Source: Quercus robur (taxonomy: Eukaryota > Streptophyta > Magnoliopsida > Fagales > Fagaceae). Taken from it: a stretch of DNA of 64,000 nucleotides. The position numbers and the translations under genes are program-made. Below the pieces are notes generated by a model. That model had not been told where the DNA came from. It did no database searches and saw only the letters and a program-made list of their open reading frames with translations. The stretch is taken from assembly GCF_932294415.1 (NCBI RefSeq), contig NC_065544.1:18141351-18205350 (forward strand), given 5' to 3'. The number at the start of each line of letters is the position of its first letter. Position 1 is the stretch's first letter. Of the stretch, positions 1-10,071 are shown piece by piece.

Positions 1-59
1 AGCAGACGTGCATTTTTTAACACAATGTTAACTTTACTGACAGAATCACGTTAGTAGAA

Positions 60-217
60 ATAATAAAAAGAACATGTCAATTGAGGAAATAATAGAGAGT
101 ATGATTTTAGATAGAGTAGAATGGAGAAAAAGAATACATATAGCTGACCTTAACTAATCTGTCAAGGATCCACAACTGACCCCAAAATTTTGGGACTAAG
201 GCTTTTTATGTTGTTGT
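60..217 (+). mobile_element. 3' tail of an RTE-clade LINE
   Basis: The stretch resembles the degenerate 3' coding end shared by plant RTE LINEs: a region reading roughly 'IIESMILDRVEWRKRI', then 'ADL', then a DPK-FWD-like end and a TTG-rich tail (atgttgttgtt). The same pattern recurs near 10915, 12674, 43855 and 45640. It lies in an intron of the helicase gene. No reverse transcriptase is left. Confidence 0.55.
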
Positions 218-740
218 TAACTTTACTGACAAAGCAAGTTGATAAAATGCCTTACTTCTTGTAGTTGCAATAACTAGTTTTTCAACCTGGGTCTTGGTTG
301 ATAACTTTGCTTCCTTGGAATGGATGTACTAATTGAAAGAACCGTCTCACTTATTGGTTTCAATGAGCTTTGGTCCTATGACACTTCTCCTCCCACAAGA
401 ATGATTGGAGGGTGAGGATATATAAACACACACACACACTATGTCAGCTAATTCATAGATTCCAATATTCTACCACTTGGAATTAGGATTGTGGCTCTGA
501 TGCTAGGAGTAGGACATTGCTGCTAAGGACATAGTTGTTATTTATTAGTCAATTTCTACATATAGCATGCAATTTATTTTTTTGAAAAGCTTCAGCTTTG
601 TTTGGCAATGTATTGATTAGATCTGGAAATATTCTCATTTCCATTTACTCTCTCAGTTAGTAGTTGAAATCATTTGCTATAACATTTGTGGTAATATCCA
701 AGGTTATTTAACTGATTGTGCATCACTACTCAACGTGCAG

Positions 741-3700
741 AATAGGCAAACCGCTTTATTTTCAGCTACCCAGACTAGGAAGGTTAGTCATTTCCAAACT
801 ACATGGTAGTTAATCATTTTTATGTTTTACGTTAAAAAATATTTTATGCTATTTATCATTTTAAATTCATTATTTTTTGGTGAAAATAATTTTGTATCAA
901 CATACTTTTTCTCTTCTTGTGTGTGTGTGTATAAATTTAATAGTTTGGTTTTACTTTGGATTCTAATTTTTATGTAAATTTGTAGGTTGAGGATCTGGCA
1001 CGCTTATCATTTCAGACAACTCCTATCTATATTGATGTTGATGCCGGGAGAAATAAGGTAGATAAATTTAATTTACATACTACTACTTGACATGCAGTAC
1101 ACAGAAATAGCTTTTTGTGACGGTGAGCGGTCTTCTATCAAATAATTGCTATTTACAGCTTTACTGCTGTCACATGTGTTAACTTGATATTTATTGTACA
1201 TTTTCACACTAATGTTATTGGATGTCTTTGAGTATAAGGCTGTGGCTTTAAAATATGGCCTGGTAATATCGTCTTTTTAAGAATGAGACCCTCTTCATGT
1301 GGAAATCTAAGAAGTACGGACAATAATGCTGTGGACTGCATGCTTGTCCTCAGTGTGTTGGGAGAAAAAAAAAAAGATGTTCTAAAAATTCCTTGGATTT
1401 TAGATATTTTAAAGGTCTTGAATCTCTTGATAGTTTTTATTTATTTTGAAAACTTAAAATAAACATAAAATATGCCTAAAAATATATATTAATTGATTAA
1501 GTAATTAAATATCGTATCTTCACCATTTGGTGTCCTAATTTTTCAAGAATTTCCATGTCCACATGTCCTGTGTCAGTGTCCTTGTTCATTTAACCACTTA
1601 GTTTGGATGTCCTGAATTTATATCATGTTGCTTCTTCTGCAGCCCTTACCTTTGAAATCTGACAAGGTCATGGGTGTTATAGGTCACCAATGAAGGGCTG
1701 CAGCAAGGCTATTGTGTTGTGCCCAGCGCCAAGAGATTTATTCTTTTGTATTCCTTCTTGAAAAGGAATATGTCAAAGAAAGTAATGGTCTTCTTCTCTT
1801 CATGCAACTCGGTCAAATTCCATTCCGAACTACTGAGATACATTCAGGTGGACTGCCTTGATTACCATGGAAAGCAAAAGCAGCTGAAAAGGACAACTAC
1901 CTTTTTTAACTTCTGCAAAGCAGAGAAGGGGATCTTGCTATGTACTGATGTTGCTGCTCGTGGGCTTGATTTTCCTGATGTGGTATGCTTCTTTTGTTTA
2001 CTAAGTGACCCAATTATTATGTTTTCAGTAAAATTAATTTCTGTAATTATTATTCCTGATATGGTTTTGATTTTTATTATTATTATTTTTCCCTTTTCTT
2101 CGTTTGTAGGATTGGGTTGTGCAGTATGATCCCCCTGATGATCCCAAGGTAATTACTTCACCATACCCCCGTCCTCCACTAATTAAGATAATCTCTGTTT
2201 TCTATTCTATTCGTCTATGTTGAGAATACAGAATACTGTTGTAATTTAGCTTGGGGTTACTGCTCTCAGGAATACGTTCATAGGGTTGGCCGAACAGCTC
2301 GTGGGGAAGGTGCAATAGGAAATGCTCTGCTTTTTCTGATACCTGAAGAGTTGCAATTTCTTCGCTATCTAAAGGTATAGCACCTAATAAGAAAAGGAAA
2401 AGCTATCCACAAACCAAACTGGAGGCCACTGATTTAGACAATCCTTATGTTAAAGTAGACACCTCTATCTATAGTAGGAAGTGAAGAGGCTAGGGTTTTT
2501 TTTTTTTGGTATTGTATAACTTAAAGTTTAGAATAAAATGAATAATGGGGATGGGGACTTGGGTCCAAGGCCCATTAAGTGCATGTGTAATTTACCTATA
2601 TTTAGAAATAAATAAATAAATAAAATAGAAGAAGAAGAAGAAGAAGAAGAAGAAGACTATATTGCTTTGTGGAGGAATGTCCTGTGAAGAAAATGAGCAG
2701 GGATTAAATTAGTGGCCAATAGGTTTTCTCTTTGTTTCTCATAATAAATTGTTGCTGTATAGCTGCTTGTTTTGCATCCTAAGATGATATGTCTACTTTC
2801 AGGCAGAAAAAGTCACCGTTAAAGAGTATGAATTTGATCAAAAGAAGTTGGCTAATGTGCAGTCTCAACTGGTACTTTACTGCTTCCACATTTTATGGTC
2901 AATATATCTTCTATATTAAACTGCAGGATTTAGTTTGGAGTATTTGGATTATTGCAGGAGAAGTTGGTGGGCAGTAACTATTACTTGAATCAGTCAGCTA
3001 AAGATGCATACAGATCCTACATATTAGCATATAACTCTCACTCTATGAAAGACATCTTTGATGTTCACCGCCTTGATCTGCAGGTAAAAGCTTTTCTCCT
3101 TGGTAAACGGGAGCTTCTATCATTTTAAATATCCTTGCAGTCATTCAGTGTCAACATATTAGTATGTATTGTTGACAACAATTTTAAGGGTGATAGGAAT
3201 GTTCTAGAAATATAAAAGGCTAAAATATTGTTTTTGTCCCTGTAGTTTTCATGAATCTCGCTTTTCGCCCCTAAACTATTTGGTTTTTTTGGGGGGGGGG
3301 GGGGGGGGGGGGGGGGAGGAACTCGTTAAAAGGTTTAGGAACAAAAAACGATCCTTTTGAAGTTTAGGGATGAAAAGCAAATTTCATTCGAACTTTTAGA
3401 GACAAAAATAATATTTTAGCCAGTATAAAATGTAATGGCCTTTTTTTGAATTTACGTGTCTGGAGCAATTTGGTTCCAAATAAGTATCACCTTGCTGGTT
3501 AAATTGGTGTTTTGGGTTAGCTTTATATCCACTAAATCTGGGAAAGGACCCTTTCAGTTTAGGTTCCTTTGGAGTGTCCCATTTTGAAAATTTGTATTTT
3601 CTTTGATCCTTGAGGGATGGCGCTAAGCACGTTGTGAAAAGATGTCACATTTTTATTAAATTCTTTAACACTTATTTTTATGGCATGTTCATATAGAACA

Positions 3701-4806
3701 ATGGATTTCTAGACCTATCAAAAAAAAAAAAAAAAAAAAACAATGGATTTCTAGATGGAGTCTCCATTTGAATCCAAATGGGCTGGTTCTAAGCCCTCAG
3801 TTTTGGGATTAGGTTCCTCTCCATATTTGTGAACCTAAAGATGTTATCCAACCAAACATATGCATGGGAAAATATCTAATCATATATAAAAAAGAAAGAA
3901 AAGAAAAGAAAAAGTCCTAGATCAACATAGAGCTTGAATGCCTCATCTAAGGGTTACAATAACATCTCATCATCTGTGAACTTTGGATGTTCTTTAGGCT
4001 GTAACCTCTAGGCATTTGTGGTATGTTCCATGAGGGGATGAAAAAAAAGGAAATCAGCTCGACTGGTTTCTATATTTGGAGAGGCATTTGTTTCTCATCA
4101 GGCTGGAGCTCAGGGCATTTGAAGTATTATTTGGGAGAAGACAACTGAATTTTTTGGTTCAACCAGAACCAGCTATGCTGTAGCTTGTGATTAGCATGTA
4201 TTTGGTTCAAAGATGTCAAGGCCAAGAGCCTATAGCTTTATTGGCACTTCTTGCCATTTCCAACAGAGACATCTAGGTTTAAATCCCTTCACCCCCAACT
4301 ATCGATGTTTAAAAAAAATCACCCCACTTATTTACTTATCAAAAAAAAAAAAAAAAAAGATATCAAGATTCAGACTGTGCTGATTACTTACCCTGACATT
4401 ATTAGACATCAACTTGATTTGTTTAGGCTGGAGTAGACATCGACTTGATTTGTTTAGGCTGGAGGTGTAGCTGTGTAACCGATTTGGCATACTTGTTGAC
4501 ATAAGTTCAAATGATTCTGATTCTGATTTTTTTTTTTTAAAAGACAAATTGAGGAATTTCTATTTGTTGTGCCATAATATACAACATATAATATAATGCT
4601 CATGTTCTGGGTATTTTGTGCAGGCTGTCGCTGCTTCTTTCTGTTTTTCAAACCCACCAAAGGTGAATCTGAACATAGATAGTGGTGCCTCAAAGTTCAG
4701 AAGGAAAATGCGAAAAGTTGAAGGAGGTAAACATGGTTTCAGTGAGAGCAACCCTTACGGTAGACATGGACATGGAGATGATAAACGACAGTTTACAATG
4801 CATTAG
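741..4806 (+). CDS. RH51: DEAD-box ATP-dependent RNA helicase, RH51/HAS1 (DDX18) type, 3' part
   Basis: The family comprises nucleolar RNA helicases of large-subunit ribosome biogenesis. Eight exons are visible: 741-782, 986-1057, 1683-1982, 2110-2148, 2270-2374, 2803-2871, 2958-3083 and 4624-4806. All have GT-AG junctions and join in frame to give 311 residues. The first exon holds motif III (SAT in [12 protein letters not shown]). The helicase C domain follows with [11 protein letters not shown] (motif IV), [14 protein letters not shown] (motif V) and HRVGRTARG (motif VI). The C-terminal part contains [20 protein letters not shown] and [18 protein letters not shown], typical of this subfamily, and ends in a basic KRQF tail. 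The Q motif, Walker A and DEAD box lie upstream of the window, so the gene is 5'-partial. RH27 is a close relative, so the exact number is less certain than the subfamily. No lesion is seen. Confidence 0.9.
2629..2655. repeat. (AAG)n microsatellite
   Basis: A run of about nine GAA/AAG triplets lies in a helicase intron, next to a short (AAAT)n tract. Confidence 0.85.
3218..3421. mobile_element. Mutator-like MITE containing a 26-base G run
   Basis: The ends form an inverted repeat: GGCTAAAATATTGTTTTTGT at the left, and the complement of the right end begins GGCTAAAATATTATTTTTGT. It is flanked by a near-perfect 9-bp duplication (AATATAAAA at 3209-3217, AGTATAAAA at 3422-3430), as expected for Mutator-type insertion. 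An uninterrupted G26 (3291-3316) sits at the centre. It lies in the last intron of the helicase gene. Confidence 0.75.
4222..4358 (+). mobile_element. tRNA-derived SINE with poly(A) tail
   Basis: It starts with an A-box-like TAGCTTTATTGG and has a B-box GGTTTAAATCC about 40 bp on, then a short body and an 18-base A tail preceded by TTTACTTATC. Reverse-orientation relatives occur at about 14570-14695, 48560-48645 and 58785-58875, with the B-box reading as GGATTTGAA-type sequence on the + strand. Confidence 0.65.
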
Positions 4807-5632
4807 ATAGGCGGGGTCAATAGGGTGCTGTTGCCTCTGCAATAGAGGGTTTTTTATTATTTATTTTTATAATTAATTAAAATTTATCTAATTTTTTCTT
4901 TTTTATTAAGATAGTTTATGTGATTCACAATGTACCGGTGGTCACAATATCTTGTGTATTGACCCTAGTGGTCTCTCGAGCAAAATTTTGTATGTGATAC
5001 TTCTACAAGAAGAGTAACAAATGTAACTTATATTCCATGGAAATGCAGGCTTAAATGCCCAAAAATTTTGAAATTAATGTCTTATTTTAACTTATCAAAA
5101 AAGAAGAAGTCTTATTTTAATATGGGCCTAATTGGTTTTCTTTCTATGTTAGGCTTTGTTCAGGTTGAGGTTGTGATAGTTTAGGTGTAGGTCGTTGGTG
5201 GCATGGTTTGTATTTCTCTAGACATTTTGGTTTCTTTAGGTACTGGCAATGGGTCTTTGTAATATTTACATAGGAAGATAGAAGATAGATCATGGTGATG
5301 AGGAGTGTTGACTCTGGTGTCGGCTGAAGATGGATTTGTGGCTATCATACGAACAATTTGGTTTTAAAATAGCTTATGTGAGAGGCATGTGATCTCTCTA
5401 TTAATAAATGGACAGATTATTGATAGAAGGGATCCATTTCGTACAAAAAAATTCTGTGTCATCAGTGAAACTTCTTTTCTCCAAAAAAATAAGACTAACA
5501 TGTGCGACTAACCCAATCACTTTATTTTTGAAAGTATGTGTGTGCGCATCAAGTATAAGTTCTTGTGGAAAGTGGGGGGCAAGGGTTGAGATTCAAGTCT
5601 CTAGAAGAGAGTTTCATACATATATACATTTA
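4807..5632. other. 3' flank and spacer after the helicase gene
   Basis: AT-rich sequence with no supported gene. It presumably holds the helicase 3' UTR and polyadenylation site; a plausible AATAAA-type signal is not distinct. The small open frames here show no family features. Confidence 0.5.
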
Positions 5633-6386
5633 TGTGGCATTTGGTACAGGGGAATATACATTACTCTTGGCATCTAGATTCCTAGAAATGTGATTGCTTA
5701 CAATCTGGATGCTTAGGAATGTAGTTATTCCTATGTTTGGTTTCATTGGGAATCTCTTAAGATTCTTAAGAATGTGAGATGATAATATTTGGTTTATTCT
5801 TAAGAATCTTAAATGAATTATTTATTTTTCTCATTCTATCCTTAGATTTGAATGTGAATTACCAAGTCCTTTAAAAAAAATCTTCTTCTAAATAAATAAT
5901 GAAAAGCAAAATATAAACTATTAATAATTTGTTGAGCAATACACATACAACAGTAAAAGTGAATACCTGACAATAATGGAGGTTCCCTTCAAATATATAT
6001 ATATTTTTTCCACACGTTAAACCTAAATAGAACTTTGTTAAAAAATATACCAACAAAATTGTTTATCCTGTTTATGTTATTTTGGTGGGAAAAGGTAAAG
6101 ATAAGAGAAAAGATATTGATGATTTGTTTTATATTTTATCTTAATTGCTTAAATGATAAGGAAAAATAGTTAAAATTGTTAATTTATAAAAAATACAATT
6201 TCCTTTACGCTTGAGAATCTAAATACCTGTCTGTTTTAAAGGAAATCCACATTCCTACTGAGAGGAATTTAAAGGGGGAATCCAAATTCTCCTGGCATTT
6301 GATTCCTAGCATGATTTACAAAGAAACATAGGAATCTTTAAACATTCCTAAGAATCCTAAAATATTACCCCATATCAAACATCCCA
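5633..6386. mobile_element. Probable PIF/Harbinger-type MITE
   Basis: The left end (TGTGGCATTTGGTACAGGGG) and the complement of the right end (TGGGATGTTTGATATGGGGT) form an imperfect inverted repeat. TTA flanks both sides (5630-5632, 6387-6389), the usual target duplication of this superfamily. Sub-terminal sequence is also loosely inverted (repeated 'cattcctaagaat' / 'attcttaagaat' motifs). No transposase is visible. Confidence 0.6.
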
Positions 6387-6389
6387 TTA

Positions 6390-7241
6390 GATTAGACTAG
6401 AATTGAATTTTTATCTTGTATAAAAAAAAAGTATGTAAACTGCAGTCAACTAGAGGCAGTTGGGTTGATGACCAATTCAATAAGATTAAATTGACGGTTG
6501 GATTGATTGAATCAACGGTTGTCTCGTTGATGGTGGTATCACAACGAAATGGTGGAGATTTGGTGGTAGAGACCATGTCGAAAAGCCAAGGGGTTGCTGC
6601 AATTTAATTATAATAGATGCAATAGAAGTTACATGGATCATTAGCGCGAGCGCGCACACATGTGTGTGTCACTTGGGTTACACTCATATGTGAAATTACA
6701 ATAAAGGAACTTGGGCTTCTAAAGTGTACTAAAATACCAGAAATTCCCCTAATAATTGTATGGACAGTATTTTGAATCTTGGGTACAACCAACATAATAG
6801 ATCAAGCTCCAGGTACATCCCCATCACATTTTGTGCAATTGAATATCAAGCTCCAGGTGCCAATAACATTTTGTATAATTGTTGACTTACAAGAATAATT
6901 TTTGAAAAAATAAAAATCCTAGCTCCGCCGGTGGCTGTAGAGTAGCCATTGACTGGTAATATTTAGAAAATACTTTGGAAGTGCACCCAATATGTATGTA
7001 CAATGTATATAATTTATTTTCAATGTACAATTAATTTGACAGATCACATTGTCAATGTACAATGCACATTGTCCAACCCATTCTCATAAACTTGATGATC
7101 CCCCAAAAAAGGTCTTGATAACATGATAAATTTGTATCATTGCAAAGTAATTCGCAATGAAAATAACAAAAATATCACCCAGGAAAATAAAAAAAGTTGA
7201 TATTTTGAAAGGAACCAAGTCAGCAAAAAATTTACAATCCT
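6390..7241. other. Spacer, no gene seen
   Basis: AT-rich spacer with a short alternating purine-pyrimidine tract (GCGCGAGCGCGCACACATGTGTGTG, near 6640) and a small local repeat (the words atcaagctccaggt and cattttgt recur at 6800-6880). No coding region is supported. Confidence 0.5.
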
Positions 7242-7982
7242 TCAAAAGTCAAAGCACATATCCAGAGCGCAGCAGCAACATAAGGCAGCAAAACTGTAAT
7301 AGAGTAGTAACAAATAATTCATTAAAATTTTGGGTTTAAAGATTGTCTTTGGAAAAGAACTAGAAAAAAAAATGTTAACAAAATAAAGAGAGAGTGAAAA
7401 GGCTTAATTACCATCCCTTCAAAAACCCATCACCCTTGTTCTTAGTTGGTGCATTATAGGCTTGGGGAGGTGGTTGTTGAGGGTAACCTCCAGGACCATA
7501 GTTCATGGGGGGGTAACCAACTGGTGGGTAAGCTGTCTGTGGTGGTGGATAAGACACATGAGGATCAGCAGCACCAGGAGGAGGCTGATGGTGTATTTCA
7601 CCTTTTTGAGCATATGCACCACCAGTTGGAGGATAATAATCTACTGCAAAATCAATTACCAAAGGCATCAATTAAATTCTACAGAATGTTGCTAACACCA
7701 AACTATCTTGAAAAATAAAACAAAAAATTTTATGGTTCTGGAAGAACAATTAATAGTAATATTAAAATGCTTATTAATCTGAGAGGTAGGTTCATTATCT
7801 TGAGAATCACAATTCTAGGTTCATTATCTTGAGAATTGTAGTGATTCTCATTATCTTAAGTTGGACTTGTAGTTTTTTCTTGAAAAAAAAATGATATCTG
7901 AGTGATAAAACATGATCACAGTAATAAACATAGAATCTTGATAAAAATTACCTGGGCCCTGAGGGTTGCTGGAGTGACTCAT
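7242..7982 (-). CDS. Cysteine-rich transmembrane module (CYSTM) protein
   Basis: A complete gene in three exons read from high to low coordinates: 7952-7982, 7412-7643 and 7242-7293. Junctions are GT-AG and in frame, giving 104 residues. The N-terminal part is rich in Pro, Tyr, Gly and Gln (repeats such as YPPVGYPP and GGYPQQPPP). The last exon supplies the diagnostic end KGCFAALCCCCALDMCFDF, a short Cys-rich hydrophobic segment that inserts in membranes in this family. CYSTM proteins are small stress-linked plasma-membrane proteins that can dimerise; the role of this one is inferred from family only. The exon 2 frame runs into a stop just after KGW if the last intron is ignored, so a simple ORF call would miss the defining domain. 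The start ATG is the only one in the short first exon. Confidence 0.88.
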
Positions 7983-8517
7983 GAGCAAGAATCAAATATG
8001 ACTTTGTATGTCAAGGAAAATGGATTACTGAGAATTGATTTGAGAGAGAATGGGAATGGCAGGGTCAAGGATTGAAGCTTTAGGAGTGTTTATTTATTAT
8101 CTGTCACTTAAATATTTTAGCAGGTTGGGTAGTTAAACTTAAATGACTGCATAAACAATTTTTATGTGACACTAGTAAACATTGGCTAAGCAAACAGCAT
8201 AGCAAAGAGAATAGAAAACCAAAAGGCAAGTTATAAAGGGAGGGACCCTTATTTAGTCATGTGACCTAAAACAAAAATATGATAAGGAAGAGATAAGAAG
8301 AATCATTCCTTCCTTCAATACTATTCAAAACAACCATCTAGCTACATTATAGATGATGATGATAAAATTAATTAGTTTTCCTTAACGTAGTGAGAGAGAG
8401 CTTAAGGTTGACTTAGTCTCTTGATAAGAAGAGGAAGAATTGTGTGCCATGAAAAAATCACATGTATTAAGGTATATCTCTTGTGATAATCACGAGTTTA
8501 TAGTTCATACCTCAAGA
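7983..8517. other. CYSTM 5' flank
   Basis: Upstream region of the minus-strand CYSTM gene. No additional gene is seen. It presumably contains the promoter and 5' UTR, but I could not place a convincing TATA box. Confidence 0.4.
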
Positions 8518-8702
8518 AATGCTACATTCACAATATTTTCACAACACTTTCATAACAAATTATAGATGGTAAGTTGTTATTAGTTTTAATTTTACTAATG
8601 ATTGAATTTTTTTTTTTTTTGCCTACTAATAACAACTCATAACGACTTGCCAATTAAAATTTGTTGTGAAAGTATCGTGAAAATGTTGTGTATGTAAGAT
8701 TT
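8518..8702. mobile_element. MITE, same family as 60082-60254
   Basis: The left arm (ATTCACAATATTTTCACAAC) and right arm (complement ATACACAACATTTTCACGAT) are inverted. The same arms flank a different core at 60082-60254. No coding capacity. Target duplication is unclear. Confidence 0.55.
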
Positions 8703-8984
8703 CTCTTATACCCCTTTGTTTAGTGTGTATGTTGTTGATGCATAATGCATTCTGGTTAATAAAATAGGGAGAAAATCTTGGGTATAAAATAGTATGCTTC
8801 TAGATGATTTGCAAGGATAGTTAATAATTTGTTGAGGTCCCGAAATTGATAACATGTTGGATGGATCTGAATGATCCACACATCCAATTATAATTTCATC
8901 TAGATCTCATATCAGGTTCAAATGTTCATTATCCTATCAATTATAGCTCATATAATTTAGCCAATATATATATATATATATATA

Positions 8985-9284
8985 CTATCCTCATCACACA
9001 CGCTTTACGCTGGCAATGAGACCTTTTCTTTTTTGGTCTATTGTAATTATTTTAAAAAAAAAATTGGATAACTATTTTTTGGATAAATTTTGGATAAGTT
9101 TGTTTTGAAAATATAAATTAGTAGAAAAGTGTCTTATTTTGTAGGCATTTTAAGTGGAGTTGAAGATATATTTTTACCGGGTTGTCCTTAAGTTTTTTCA
9201 CCTGTTAAACGTAAGGTTTATAAGTATTTTGAATCACATAAAAGTTCAGTCCAAAGAGAAGAATTCTCTTATAGATAATATAGA
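8985..9284 (-). mobile_element. Possible small non-autonomous Helitron-like element
   Basis: Read on the minus strand it starts TCTATATTATCTATAAGAGA and ends with a hairpin-like GCGTAAAGCGTGTG stretch followed by GGATAG before T. The start resembles Helitron 5' ends (TC then AT-rich). The terminal tetranucleotide is ATAG rather than the canonical CTRR, so the assignment is tentative. Confidence 0.35.
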
Positions 9285-9952
9285 TAGATAGATTATTGCT
9301 CATATATTTCTGTTCAATATTCTAAATCAAGTTAATGTTATCTTCTACTTCAAATTTTAATTTTATTTTAATTTTTTGAGTTTAAGTCAATGCTATCTTG
9401 ATTTCCCTACATTTATGTTTTAATGAAATTAATGAATGATTTTTTTCCCCTTATTTTGTGGGAAGGTGAGAAATCTTGCTCTGCATGGTACGGTAGGGCC
9501 AATATGTGTGGGCGGCTTGAAATTATAACTCACTACTAGATTGTCACTTATATGCATGTAAACATTCAATATAGTAATGATGAAATAGTTTTATGCAAGT
9601 AAGTGAAGTAATAATCTCAGTTTTTGTGCTTTTGACTTTAATATATAGTATGATTTTCTAATGAAAATGAATGGTATGATCAACATGAAAATGGAATCCA
9701 ACATAAACTAACAAATTATAATTTTTTTTTTTTTTTTGCAAATATAAAAGTCAAAATAAAACAACCTATTTGAAAAAATGTGCCCAAGTTTAAAAATTGA
9801 GAAAGGGCATGGCATATTGGCATATCGTGAGGTAAGTAAAGAAACAAACGACCCAACGAACTAAAAATAAACCAAAGTAGAACAAAACAACGTGTGTCAT
9901 GTGTGTGACAGAGGATACTTCAGTCACTCATCTTCATCTCATGCCATTTTAC

Positions 9953-9956
<4 letters not shown>

Positions 9957-9988
<32 letters not shown>
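9957..9988. repeat. (TA)n microsatellite
   Basis: About 16 TA units lie roughly 85 bp before the IMPL1 copy A start codon, inside its promoter or 5' UTR. A second TA tract is at 8963-8984. Confidence 0.9.
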
Positions 9989-9991
<3 letters not shown>

Positions 9992-10071
9992 TTTGAGATT
10001 GTGGCATAATAAAGCAGAGCACCCAAAAGCTTGGAACTTGGAATTCAATTCCACTCAAACTCAAATTCAAA

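Noticed and set aside
3291..3316. G run as a possible sequencing gap filler
   Set aside because: It sits symmetrically inside a well-defined MITE, so the surrounding sequence is real; only the run length is doubtful.
4214..4300. Functional tRNA gene
   Set aside because: A- and B-box-like motifs are present, but no cloverleaf can be formed and a poly(A) tail follows, so it is a SINE.
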